Source: Mesocentrotus franciscanus
Taxonomy: Eukaryota > Echinodermata > Echinoidea > Camarodonta > Strongylocentrotidae
Assembly (NCBI GenBank): GCA_037976565.1
Contig: CP137675.1
Span: forward strand, 1,683,323-1,747,322
Direction: 5' to 3'
DNA length: 64,000 nucleotides
Made by a program: the position numbers and the translations under genes. The notes beneath the pieces are model-generated. The model did not search any database, had not been told where the DNA came from, and worked only from the letters and a program-made list of their open reading frames with translations. Shown here one piece after another: positions 47,943 through 60,258 of this stretch. Positions within the stretch are counted from its first letter, which is position 1. The number at the start of each line of letters is the position of its first letter.

Positions 47943-50390
47943 ATAGACTTCACACCCAGGTATGTTGTCAAATAGGTTTTCAGAGGGTAGGTGTAGAGCT
48001 AGAAAATCATTTTTGTGTTCGGAAGCAATAGAACATACTTGTTCATGTAGACGAGACCAAAGAAAATGGGGAGAATGGTAGAAAAGGTATAGATTTTGAA
48101 GAAGAGAGAACAGTGGGGAAAAAATAAAGAGATAATAACAGCACAGGCCTGTCATAAAGCTATACAAGGCTTTTAGAAAACCACTTGCCACCGTGTCTTA
48201 ATAAAATATATGGAGATACATTCAAAACTTGATAATGTATTCAAAAGAAGCTCTCACAAATTTTTATGAGTGTATCTGTCAAAGGCGTAGGTATGGAAAT
48301 AAAATTTGAAATCCGGCCTGGGTTGCACCCAGCCTCGGGGTTGTTTTTTTTACTTATTTATAATTAGAATCGTGTCGCTTGCATATTTAAAGAGTGATTA
48401 AATAGAGACTACTTCATCGTGCATGCAAGTATTGATCCTCCCTTGAGGGTGTACATGTACTTACCTGAATGAATATCATTCAATCATTTAATTAAACTTG
48501 AGTGTCGTACTATAAGCGTACTCACTATGATAGAAAAGCTACATGTATAAGAGCTTTGATATCATGTTACGTAGATGCTAACACCCTTGTGGAGCTCAGG
48601 GAATAGCTACAAGAGTATGTTCACTAAAAGACACAAATCCTGATGGATGCACTCTTTACAAACATGACATCAAAGACTTTCAAGATATTAACTATAGGGC
48701 AATCAATTTCAACACCTTTTTATAGAAATAAGTTTGGATCATCTACATGTTTGCACATTTGGAAAAGTGACGTACAAGTTATTTGAAGTTGCCTCAGGTT
48801 GATATTCTTTCAACTTCTTTGTGATCATCTCATCCACTTGTAACTTTATTCAGAGGAATGTTAGGACATACACGTACCATCTACATGTTGATTTTTTGTT
48901 CAACTTCTTTGTGATCATGTTTACATTCATTGCAATCTGCTTGTATGTTTTTGTAGCACCAATTCAATTTGCAAATCATGTACATGTAGGCCTACATCTT
49001 GAAATAAACATATGTACTGGTAGGGTTGTAGGGTACACTGTAGCTTGGCAAGGTTTCTCTCAGCTCTGCCAAACCACCCGCAGTAGTTTATTAACTTATT
49101 TTTGTTTCCTCCTCTACCTTTATTTGTTATGCAAGTGCTCTGCTTCAGGCTCCCCCCTGTTTTTTCCCTCTCTCTCCCTCTCTCTCCCTTTCTCTCTCCC
49201 CCTCTCTCTCCCTCTCTTTCTCTCTCTCTGTCACTCTCTCACTCTCAATCTCTCAATCTCTCAATCTCTCTGTCTCTCTGTCTGTCTCTCTTTCGCTCTC
49301 ATCATTGTACCTCTTCCACTTGTAACATTATTCAGAGGAAGTCTGGTATATCTGGGAGCTGTAAAGTCACAGCTCCGAGGTACGTACATGTACCTCATAA
49401 AGGTATGATCCTCTATATCTCTTTTATGCCCCCCATTCTCAACTGCTTTCTTTGTGTAAAACTGCTTGGGGTTGCATATTTTTTAACATGAGAAGCGGAG
49501 AATCAGTGAATATCAGTTTATCCTTTGTACATCCACTTCTAGTATCTCTGGCCAGCCACCTGGCACAAAGATTTCAAAAAGATTTCTTCGTCCACTCCAC
49601 AGATTAACTACCGGTAGTTGTTCAGAAATCAAAGAAGCATGGTATTTTACAAGATACAGAAGAAAAAGAAGAAAAAAACTCCTAGGTGTTTTCTGATCAC
49701 AATAGGTATCAAGTCAAACTTTTAAATGATGTTGAATCTTGTGTTAGATGTAATTTCAGGTTCCCCATTCTGAAGAGTCTTTATTAATGTGGGTAACTTT
49801 TTTTAAATTGTTTGAATCAAGTTGGTATGGACATTATATAGCTGAGTTTTCCTTCAGCCCTGTAAACTTTAGTGTTGACCATAACTCTTCCAATTGCCAT
49901 GTGTTCGAGCTGAACATCTCAGAAAGTTGATTCAGATATTTCATCCTGAAATACTGTTGATGATGTGGAGAATTTTTGGTTTACTTCTAAAAAGGAAGTT
50001 ATGGGTAGAAGACCTTTTTTGCCTTACGCTGATGATGATGATATGTCCAAGCTACGATCAATGCATTCCAGTATAGATATTTCCACTTGTGACTCAAAAG
50101 TAACCTTGAACTTCTGAACTCTGTTGGATATAATGGAGACAGACTACTGTGAGTATGGTCTGGAACTCTGAATACTACTGCATATTACATGCTATAGGCC
50201 TATCAGTCTACAGTGTGAATTATTGCTTTCTGGTTTTCTCATCTCATGTACATTGTAGACCTAGGCCTAAATTGATGTGTCTATCAGGAAGTTCTTCCAC
50301 TTGTATGGGATGGGATGGGAACATTGAGATTGAAATGTAGTTGTATTTATTTTAAATAGTCTCTTATAGCTCAAGAGTGGATAGATAAGT
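47943..50390. other. Intronic DNA with a CT-rich low-complexity block
   Basis: 49150-49300 consists of CTCTCC, CTCTCTTT and CAATCTCT units, so its long open frames are spurious. A degenerate family-D-like phrase GCTAACACCCTTGTGGAGCT lies at 48578-48597. No gene was recognised. Confidence 0.5.
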
Positions 50391-50640
50391 GGGTGTGTTG
50401 TGGTATTGTGGTTCATTCACTTGACTTTCAATCCTTGAGTTGAGGGTTTGAATCCCAGCCTGGCACTAACGTCTTTGGCGTGACGTTGATCCCCATTTTC
50501 CTCTCTCCACCCAGGAGTAAATGGGTACCTGGCAATTGTTGGGGTAATGAGAATTGCAGGGTCCTCAGGAAGAACATACATTGAAGCTGATGAGGCGTCC
50601 CTGGGTAAACCAAATTATTATCATTATTATTAATATTATG
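50391..50640 (+). mobile_element. SINE-like element, copy 3 (diverged)
   Basis: A degenerate tRNA-like head has a B-box word GGGTTTGAATCCC (about 50444-50456). CTGGCACTAACG, CTCTCCACCCAGGAGTAAATG and GGTACCTGGCAATTG follow, as in the 30.5-kb element's body. It ends in (ATT)n-like sequence at 50615-50638. The second body block differs, so it is a different subfamily or a recombinant. Confidence 0.75.
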
Positions 50641-51082
50641 AGTTCCGCATTGTCAAGATCTCTGTTAGTTAAAAAGATTAAGAAAGGAAGTACTTCAGCT
50701 TTGAGTATGGGTGTGGGAAAGGGAAATTAAGAAGGAAATATAGATGTATTTTATTTAAAATAGTCTCTTTTGGCTCAAGAATGGATGGATGAGTTCTGCT
50801 TTGTCAAGAGTTCTGTTTGTTTCAAAATGTATGAAAGGAAGTTCTTCAGCTTTTAGTGCCAGTGAGGCCGGGTTAAAGATTTAGTCAACATTTTTTAAAT
50901 GATCTACTTTGGCTCTAGAATGAAATTATGGTGTGAAATGTAAAGACTCTTAGGTTTATAGAATTATTCAGGATTAATCCACACGATGGTAGTTTCAAAG
51001 AAACATGCTTTTTGTAAAACCAAATAGAGGTTGTGAGAAGTGGAAATTGAAAGTACAAACGAGACAGGAAAAGCCAATATCT

Positions 51083-51151
51083 TGTGAGAGCCAGAGAGAT
51101 GTTAGCTATTAGCTATTACATAGCGATAACAGCCTTCTACCTCTCAGCAGA
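51083..51151. repeat. Family D palindrome at 51.1 kb
   Basis: TGTGAGAGCCAGAGAGATGTTA faces TAACAGCCTTCTACCTCTCAG across a short spacer containing two TTAGCTA words. Confidence 0.75.
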
Positions 51152-51569
51152 TGATAATGGATGGAAAGGGACGAAAGGTGTTTTTATCCACTGTCCTCTA
51201 CCAGGATCAAGTCATTTCCTGGTTTATTTTCTCACATGATCAGTCAATGTGTTGCTATGTTTGTGGTCTGTTTATTCAACAAGATGAATGATTATTTGTT
51301 TTACCATTTCACCTCTAGTTCCGCCCACCCACCAACCCTTGATATGTCAGTTCAAATGTGGTGTAGAGTTTTATGGCGAGATTGAAAGGAATAGCTGTAA
51401 GAGTAACCTTGAATGTGAGGGTCTCCTAGAAGGACTCAGGCTGGGAAAAGTTCTGATAATTGAATCTGGCCAGAAGAGCTTTAGCTTTAGCACCACATCA
51501 AATTTCACAACATCTTGTAATTTACAATACCTTATATTTTGTAAAGTCACATCGGTTTGAAAAAAAGAG

Positions 51570-51770
51570 TAATTAATTAAGACAGGTCTCATTTCTAATG
51601 GGCCCAGTACATATGTGCCCCACATTCTAACTTTGGACCTCCCCCCCCTCCTCCCCAGAAAAGGGGGGAAATTTGAAGTTTTACTGGGCATGCATACAAA
51701 ACCTAAGAATTGTAATCTGGATCCCTGTGAAAAATGTGGTCTGCAGAGGCCTGGTTGATATAACTGTAAA
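51570..51770. repeat. Family J repeat fragment, copy 2
   Basis: TCTAACTTTGGACC, a C-rich run, AAATTTGAAGTTTTACTGGG, then AATCTGGATCCCTGTG match the blocks at 27.4 and 52.6 kb in order. Confidence 0.4.
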
Positions 51771-52190
51771 TGCATGTTTTTTTTAATTCAAGACAGAACG
51801 GAAGGAAGAAATACAATGTAGTTGCCACCAAGGATCACTTTATCCATAGGAATTCGACTAGGAAATGGAGTTCTCATAGTAGGAAATACAGGGTTACACC
51901 TGGCTGTAAGGCTGTAAGCATAGACACCTGTAGGCTCATATACATGGATGGATACCAAGCCTTTATAGTTCAGAGGTAGATGGTCTGTTATGATATAGCC
52001 TACCTGTAACCAAGGAAGCTTCATCCAATGTTTGGATAGTAAAATGAGTGACCTTTCTGTGACTCAATGGCCTTCCGAAGAAGTTTTCATGCAGTTTTGT
52101 AACATGTAGAGGCAAACATGGCCATGATTTATCATATTCCAGGTACATGTAACATTAAATCAATTACTTACATGCTAGACAGGTCAGATG

Positions 52191-52796
52191 TTCAGCGCCA
52201 GAAGGCAGCACTTGATCGGACACCAACAGAGATCCAGTGTACATAGGACAGACCTGCCAATCAGTACCATTTAATCGTATTTTGTATGATTTTTAGAAGT
52301 AAATACGACAGTACGATTTTCCTCAATAAAATACAATTTTCCAACAACAAGAAAAAAAAAAATTTTAAATTAAAGTAAAGTATCCTACATGCATCTCACA
52401 TCAGCAATTTGGGGATGTTCATTGGTTCATCGAACACACCAGTCATGACGAAATCATGCGTATTCAAATCATGCTCCATAAAAAAAAATCTTCCTGTTGT
52501 AGGAACTGTAAGAGGCATTGATCCATGTTTTTTTTTTTGATACAATTTTTGTCAGTAAAATACAAATTTTGGGATTAAAGAATACAGTTTTTGAACTCTA
52601 GAGGTTGGCAGGTCTGATGGAAGCCCGTTAAATCTAGGCCCCCAACATTTAAGGAAATTTAAGGAAGGGGCATAGGCATAACGAAACTAAACTTTTCAAT
52701 CTGGACCCCCTATGAAAATTATTGCTGTGGATCCCTGCAGAAGGGCATAAACTTTGTGATAGATGATATGAATTAATGCCCTTCTGGTACTGGGAA
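52191..52796. mobile_element. Possible long family D element containing family J sequence
   Basis: TTCAGCGCCAGAAGGCAGC at the left and TTAATGCCCTTCTGGTACTGG near 52773-52793 are in facing orientation, as in the 28.55-kb element. Between them are A/T runs, facing AAATACAATTTTCC and ATACAATTTTTGTC stretches, and a family J block (52620-52760). The pairing of the two ends is uncertain. Confidence 0.35.
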
Positions 52797-54087
52797 GACA
52801 TATACAAGACGATTTTTGAAATTGACATATTACTTCTGGATATGTCTTTTTGAAATTTGACTTTCAGTAAATATGACAGCATGTCTCATTTAAATTCATT
52901 GAATTTGTGAAGAAAAAAATCTACATTGGTCACAATTCACAATACAGTTCTTTTAGAATGAACTCTGTGGCTGTTTGGTCCATTCGCCATTATGTTTTCA
53001 AAATCAATAAATTGAGCATTACTCTTTTGTTATGATTGCAACCTAAACTGAACTGGTCAGTATTTGTTTGCTACCTTCAAAATACTACAACCCCTGATAT
53101 CATATGAAGTTGCTTTGATTGAAAACACTCCTAAGCAACACATCGTACACCTTCTTCATTCAGTTTGCTATCTTGGTTTGTATTGTCCCTGCCAACAAGC
53201 AGTTCTATTTCTCACACCTTTGTTTAGCCGCTCCTCCCTGCTGGGTCATGTTGGGGTTAGCCAGCAGATGTGGATATGGGATGTGTGAGCTATGTATTAA
53301 ATTGTCATCAACATTTTTCAAGGCTGAGAAGAAAAATTTGGAATGATCAAAGTGCACATGAAACGTGATGCAAGTTCGCCTTATTTGAGCCAGAATGTGT
53401 GTTTCTTCATCTGGTCCCCTCCAAACAATGTTCTTAATCAAGGGCATAGTAGAGCCTCCTGGAAGTGCAGTCGATACAGGGAAAGAGTACACCATACATG
53501 AGTGTCAAATACAAATTTGTTTGTCTGTATGTGAGGTTGATGCTCCTTATTCTACGGTTCCACAATTGCTTCCATTTTTAAAATTACAATACACTTTTGC
53601 GTCAGAAATTCAGAATTCCCCCGAATTGTAAATTTTAAAGTATAATTGTATGAAGAGGAAGTCATAGCCAACGTATCTCCTGTGTAGACAACAAGTAGAC
53701 AATACCGGTAGGCATATGTTTGTTCACTGGAGCTCAATATGCTATAGTCTAAAGTTACAGTGGGATTTCATTGCAGTTCTATGTATTTTACTGTTTTGTA
53801 CAGAGATCTTTTAGAGCATTCCAGAGCTAAAATCCCTAATTCTTCTTGATTCTTTTTCATTGCACAAGTCCATTTCATGACTTACAGATTTTTAAATTTT
53901 ATCATCTGATTGATGAGAATAAGGTAAGCAATCAGAAATTCTTGGCAAGTTAGCATTCACATAATTATAGGCCTGCTGGAAGACGTGATGAGCATAACAT
54001 TAAGCACTAACAAGCTCTGAACTACACGTACCTTTATGTGCTTATTTATTTTTTCTTCAAGTGATGTTTGTAAATATTTTGACACAA

Positions 54088-54133
54088 ACGACAAGTGTAC
54101 GTTGCAGAACGACAAGTGTACGTTGCAGAACGA
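54088..54133 (+). repeat. Two tandem copies of a 22-base unit
   Basis: ACGACAAGTGTACGTTGCAGA is repeated directly, followed by ACGAAG. Confidence 0.9.
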
Positions 54134-54295
54134 AGAAGGGGAGAAGAAAGACTGAAGTTGCAGCATTCTGTGATGATCATTCAAAAATCACATCTTCAAC
54201 TTCCTCTGCATGACTGCTTTATTTCTTTGAATCAGTGAAGCCTTTTTACCCTCTTTCAGACTTCTAAAATTCATCATATAGATATAGGGAAACCA

Positions 54296-54665
54296 TAAAC
54301 ATGTAGCTATATAATTATTAGTTATTTTTACTAGACTGAACAACGTATAGCCTAACATCGTACTGTAAAGCAAAATGCATGTTTGAGTGTCATTTCAAAT
54401 GAAAATTCATGGTCCTGTTCTAGTTTGAACATCGCATTGTACAAGAAACCAGAAACGTATAACTGAGCTGGGCTTGTTTTAAGGATGCACTGATGATTGG
54501 CTAGCTTTCTTGGCAACTAAATTTTTCAAAACTAGTTTCTTTATAAATACAATGTTTCATTATGTGATGTTATCCTCTTTGTACACCCCTATACGATGAT
54601 TCTTATGCAACATTTCTTTATACAAGTTTTGGATAAATTTCATCTAGTCTGAACAGGCGATTAGA
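54296..54665. mobile_element. Family B element, copy 4
   Basis: It contains AGCTATATAATTATTAGTTA (as at 16.16 kb), AAATGCATGTTTGAGTGTCA, the core CACTGATGATTGGCTAGCT (54488-54506) and the right end TAGTCTGAACAGGCGATTAG. The blocks are collinear with the 18.8-kb copy. Confidence 0.65.
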
Positions 54666-54904
54666 GTCCAGTCAGCTTGTCTTGAGCGGAGTGTTTTTTG
54701 GTAAAGCAATTCCAAGCCAACTATTTGAACAGGCAGGCAGGTGCAAAGAACTCCTCTTCATCACCCGCCAATCCCGACGTTCATCGACTGCGTCGTAACG
54801 AGCCGATGAAACGTCATCGAGGCTGATCATCGCAGTTCAGTCCTGCCATCTCTGTAAACACCCACACGTCCATGACTCTTTCTCTCTATTCCATCTCTTT
54901 TTCT

Positions 54905-55040
54905 TTTTAATTCTCTCTCTCTCTCTCTCTCTCTCTGTTTATTTTTATTTTTATTTCTCTTTTTCTCTTTATTTTTATTTCTCTTTTTCTCTTTCTCTCT
55001 ATCTCTTCATCTATCTCTCTATCCCTCTCTTTCTCTGTCA
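54905..55040 (+). repeat. CT/TTTA low-complexity tract
   Basis: A (CT)n run is followed by two copies of a TTTATTTTTATTTCTCTTTT-type unit and further CT-rich sequence. Confidence 0.85.
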
Positions 55041-56160
55041 GAGAGTTTGTATTACAAAGCTTAGCTTTAAAGTCACTATTTGATAGTGGCCTTGTGATCG
55101 ATGCTGCAATGTGTGCTTTGCAGGTATACGTGGGTATACGTGTAAGTGCTTACTATCATGGGCTGTCCTCATGGCCATAGTTCTCCTGCATGCATCCTTT
55201 CAGTGTGCAAAGCTCCTGGTACATGCACTGTGCAGCTGTGAAAGCTCGTTATGTGATATGATAAAAGAAGCAATGTGAAAGTCACAATGTGTGAAGAGGC
55301 CTCCATTTGATGCAGCTGATGGTTGACCAAGTTGATAGAAAATTGATTTCTTTTTTAATTATGCCCGTAAGCTGGGAAGTATGCCATCTATTTTTTTCCT
55401 ATTTTGAGTAGGCTGATTATCTATCAAATCGACTTCATCAAACAGAAATCCATTAGCTGTGGTTTTTAAAAGAACTTTAAGCCTAAATCATACATATCCA
55501 CTGCATACATGTACATGGACATTGGGACGAAAATTAGCAACAAGTTATGAAGACAGCAGAAGATTGAATTAGTGTTAGTATCCAAAAGGCAAATTGGCTG
55601 TTCTGCATCCAAAACCAATTTTTATTTTCAGGTATGAAGTTACTTTCTTTATGTCATTTTGAAGCCAAAATTGGCCAATAAATTTCCCATTGGTCACCAA
55701 CTACATTAATATATCAATAATTTGTATAACTGTATTGACTTGATAGTCCCTCTTCAACATAAATCAGTGCAAATTGCAAGGAAAATGGATACTTTCAATA
55801 AAGTTGATTAGTCTATGATAGGTGGTAATGTGTGGGACACAAAATGGCTAAAATACTGGGAACCTGCCCAAATATTCAACCAGTTTTAGAAATATTTACT
55901 TTACAGCATTAAAAATTACTGTTTGTGTGTAGATCTATGCCTTATATAGTCTGCAAAACATAACAATACATTTCATATGTTACTACTCATTCAAGACTGC
56001 AAAGAGAATTAAGGTTTTGGGAAAAATTACATTTGATACTTCCTGCTGTATTTCCCATCATCATCATCATCATTCACATAGTTCCACGGGAGAAGGACAC
56101 TCATGAGATAAGTGCCTGAATGTTTAGGTGTATTGAATAACCATACAGCCAGTCTTGTAG
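55041..56160. other. Apparently non-repetitive intronic DNA
   Basis: No family match and no gene were found. GGTATACGTG occurs twice in tandem near 55122-55142. Confidence 0.45.
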
Positions 56161-56163
56161 CAT

Positions 56164-56635
56164 GTTCATTTCAGACTAGATGAAATTTATATGAAACCCT
56201 CATAAAGAAACGTTGTATAAAGACACATCGCATAGCGAAAGGAATGTACACACTGTATAACAACATTGTATAAAGAAACGTTGTATAAAGACACATCGCA
56301 TAGCGAAAGGAATGTACACACTGTATAACAACATTGTATAAAGAAACGTATAAAGAAATTAATTTTAAAGAGCATTACTATCATCAGTACGTGCTCACGA
56401 TAAGCCTCACCCAGTGATGCGATTTTAGAACAACACTCAGACTAGAGGGCAACCCTAATTTTTTTCAAAGTTTAAGTTTATGTAAAACCGGTGCTCAAAT
56501 GTGCGTTTTGCTATGCGACATTTCATAATACAATGTTCACACACGAACAAAATTAATTACAATAGGTCTATTTATTATAGCTGTATGATTCTCGTATAGC
56601 AATACAATGAATTCTGATTGTCTGAATAGGGAATA
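56164..56635. mobile_element. Family B element, copy 5, with internal 68-bp tandem repeat
   Basis: CAGACTAGATGAAATTTATA at the left faces GATTGTCTGAATAGGG at the right. The core ATCATCAGTACGTGCTCAC is near 56380-56398. TAAAGAAACGTTGTATAAAG starts at 56203 and again at 56271, with a third start at 56339 cut short, so a unit of 68 bases including CATCGCATAGCGAAAGG is duplicated. Confidence 0.7.
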
Positions 56636-56689
56636 GGGAGGTAGCTTTTATAGCATAACCAACCGTAGCAGGTCATTGACTTGTTCTTA

Positions 56690-57015
56690 TTTTCTTAATC
56701 CGGGAACCCCTCACAGGCAGAGGACAAGTTGTGAATCACTAAAGTATCATGTGGCACCTGATTATCTTAATGACTCCCTCCAAAGATGGAATGATATCCC
56801 ACTTTCCATCAGAGAATTAACCTGTCTTACCTCTTTTAAAAGATCCCTTAAAACATACTTCTTTAAATACCTATGTAACTTAATGTGATTTACCTATATT
56901 TTTTATAAGTCTATGTATTTCATGTTTCTTCTTCGCTTTCTCTAATTTTGTAAGCGTAATGGTACTTTTTGTTTTTAGCGCTCCTAAATGATTAATATTA
57001 TTATTAGTAGTAGTT
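56690..57015 (+). mobile_element. Second LINE 3' end, 5'-truncated, with ATT tail
   Basis: The frame encodes RTSCESLKYHVAP, then LQRWNDIPLSIRE and TSFKRSLKTYFFKYLCN, the C-terminus of a LINE ORF2 (W-N-x-LP-x-x-IR ... SFK-x-x-LKTYFF). A 3' UTR with TTAGCGCTCCTAAATGATT and ATTATTATTAG follows. The family differs from the 38.7-kb element by tail and protein. Confidence 0.8.
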
Positions 57016-57822
57016 AGGTTCACATGATGGTCCGTTAGCTTTAAGTTTACATGTAGGTCATGGTTTTAAACTTTGAAGCTATCCAGAAGTTAGGGACCTT
57101 GCGGACGGACTCCACTCGTCCACTCATGGTTACGAAGCTTACTTTAAAGTTATAAACATAGGCGATTTTAAGGTTAGCACAATAACTACAACCAATGGGT
57201 GGGGGTCCTCGCTCAACGTTTTGTTCCATGCAGGAGGAATTGACTTGTAGTTAACTTTGAATACTTGTTTTTATTGTCCTGTGTGAATCCTCGTCTTTGT
57301 TAGAGAATGATCGTTGGGTATAAGGTTGAGATTAAGGTTTCGCAAACTTAATGTTTAAAACTACTATGCATCCGTGTGAACATGGCTATTGAGACACCTT
57401 CAAGTCATTATGTTTTAACGAGTGACTAAGAATTGCCCTGCAGTTTGTTCTCAAGTGCCATGACACTTCCCATTGATTTTGAAGGCATGGTTCATTCTGT
57501 TCATGATTTTTCAAACTGCTTTCCCGTCCCAAGCTATTAGAGAGTGTTAAAGATTTGGAGATGGTAGAATGCCTGTGAAGTATTTTCATGCATACAAAAC
57601 TCTTAAAGATTTATGTAATTTTGCATACCGATACCGGTATATCCTTACTATACTAAACATGTATAATTGTATATGTACATTTTGTAGTCTCACTACATTG
57701 CATTACTAGTAGCCTTTTAATACAAGGCCATATTTAGGGATTAGATCTAATACTCTGGATAATAACTTGCCATAAAATTTGTGGGAAATGACAGTTTAAC
57801 TGAGATAGATGTGTTAGACATA

Positions 57823-58211
57823 GGTCGCGTTTATCAACCAAATTTTTGCCTAGAATCAGCGTTTTCAAATGTCTTTCAGGCAAATTTTTAAGGCGATAAA
57901 CGCAAAGCCCTATTTCAATTGTAACGCTGAAAAAGGTGTGTTTTAAATGTGACATACAGCCAGAATCACGTTTCTGAGACACGATAAACGCAAAGCTGTT
58001 TTGAACCCCACATACAAATCGGACCTTCCCATATAGCTCTATGGACCTTCCCAGGCTAATCCACTTCCAGGGTCAAACGGCGCAAAGCAGCTGCGCAGAG
58101 ACAAGGCCTTTATTTTGAATCGTGAAGAGACGATAAACGCGACATCCCGAGAATCACGTTCGTATAGTGGGGTTCGATATATCTGATGACAAGACCCGAT
58201 AAACGCACCCA
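57823..58211. mobile_element. Family A element, copy 2
   Basis: It has the same TA flanks and ends as the 18.26-kb copy. Five GATAAACGC-type motifs lie at 57827 (reverse, one mismatch), 57894, 57982, 58131 and 58197. It lacks an ACGTCTTTAGATATGGGCA segment of copy 1 and has a single GTGGGGTTCGATA. The two copies are otherwise very similar. Confidence 0.82.
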
Positions 58212-60200
58212 TAGAGTATACCAAAATAATTGTAATTTTTAAGATGCTTTTTATTGCCGTTATCCAGAGAGATTTTTAAATTATTAGGGTAATACAAATG
58301 TTGTACCTGACAGGTGATTTTGTCTATCTGCTGGTGGGAGGATCATATTTGATAGATCAGAGTGGGAGAGTGAGAGATGGGATACAATGGACAACTCTCA
58401 TAGCTATTAAAAGCAATATATATCTACAATGGAGGCCTACTACCATTTCAACTCTTATGTCCAAGAGAGAAACTGTACCATTTGCATGTCAACTTCAGAC
58501 TGAATTTAGTGCTCTATCCATCTCTGGACAGACGAGGGAGTCCTGTGTTTGAGGATGATTAATGACTTTCGTATAACATCCTTTGGTCAGGTTCAGCATG
58601 GGGTTCAGATCAGGGTGGTGTTTAGGTAATAGCCCATGAAGAGTGCACGTGTGTTCATACTCCTGAGAAAGTAAGTCTTGAATAACGTTCCACCTCATAG
58701 TTTCATAATTGAATACCTACACATGTAGGCGTACTCCCTTTTTATACCGATGAATATGGCTATGGATATGGTGAGAAAATTATCTCATCAATCGTACCCT
58801 TTCTTGTCACCATGCTCTGTAGGCCTACAGGCATAGTGGGTGTAACAGCTCTTCGACCTGATTTGAACAATGGTACACGACAAAACGATTAATTTAAAGG
58901 ATGAGTGCTCATTTTGAATGTGACCTTCCCCTTGCTTGTGTAAACACCCATTTATCACAATTCGCAATGAAGTTTACATGTTTAATAATCGTGAAGATTA
59001 CGAATGCTGTTTTTTGCTTGTGCATAATATTGCCCCTTGTGAGAGACTGCATTGGGTCAAAATGTGACATTTATTTCTGAAAGCTACTTTGATATGGCAA
59101 AGTTATCTTTATGTTAGTTGGAGTTACTCAAATAGGCTACATCACAGGGTCAAGTTGTTTTCAAAACTTGAGGAACTTTTATCAGTTTCTGGAGCAGTTT
59201 GCCCTAATATTAGCCCTTTCTATTCTTAATACTGCTGCATATAATGTGAAAGGTCCAGTTAAAAAACAAAACAACAAGCAGACGTTTGGGGGATATTAAA
59301 GTGTTAAATATGAACATGTACATGTAGGTCAATGTGGTACCATAGTGGGTGTATGGCAATTTGCGATGCACATCTTAGCCTTTTTCCAGACTGGATTGAG
59401 TTCCCTAAGGCTAAGCAAGGCTCCATATTAACTTTTGGGGAAACGGGTCCGGATTGAACAGAATCTGTATCTTTAAGGGTCCGTACTTAGACTGTAGGTT
59501 CCCATTAGCCTTGGCTGCTTTTAGTCTGGAGCCCAGCTCCCAAAAGGGCCAACGCATGATCAACAGTTAATGGTGTGGTCTCATCATTATGCCTTCTAAG
59601 AAAGGATACATGATAGATCAATCAAAGAAATTACAGAAGAGTGGAGAGCAAATTTAATTTAGTATACAGCTCTGGAAAGTTCAAAAAGAGCCCTTGAAAA
59701 ATACAAGGACTTTTTGTATATAAAACAGTGAAATACGTTTTGTTTGATGTGGAAACTGCTGTATAACAATGTTACTTTTGCAATCAGAACTCCAAGTGGA
59801 GCTCCTATGAAATGCTTTGTGATTTCTGTTAAAGTGAAACACTGATATATCTTTTAAAGAAGCTGTTTGCACTTTGCAGTTATACTTGTTATGATCTGGT
59901 TTCTGTAATACAACTCTAAAAGAGATAGTGAAGATTAGTTCACTTCAATAAAAGAAAAAAAGGAGGAAGAGATGGGATGGAAGTAGGGCGATGGTTAACT
60001 TCAAATTCAACCAAGCCATTGCTACGATCCTCTATCCACCCCTCCATCTGGTTTATGGCAGGAAGGTTTATTTTCGTTGCCTGTGAAAACTGTCGTGGCA
60101 TATCTAGTTTATAACTGTCTGTCCAGCAGGGAGGGAATTGAGAAGGTCACTTTTCTCAGACGGGTTATCTTGTCTTGTCTGTTATCATCATCTCCATACT

Positions 60201-60258
<58 letters not shown>

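Noticed and set aside
48821..49491. Long forward open frames of 195 and 129 codons
   Set aside because: Their length comes from the CT-rich low-complexity block (Ser/Leu/Pro runs), with no splice or domain support.
51371..51775. Reverse frame of 134 codons
   Set aside because: It crosses a family J repeat and a homopolymer C run, and no protein family is recognisable.
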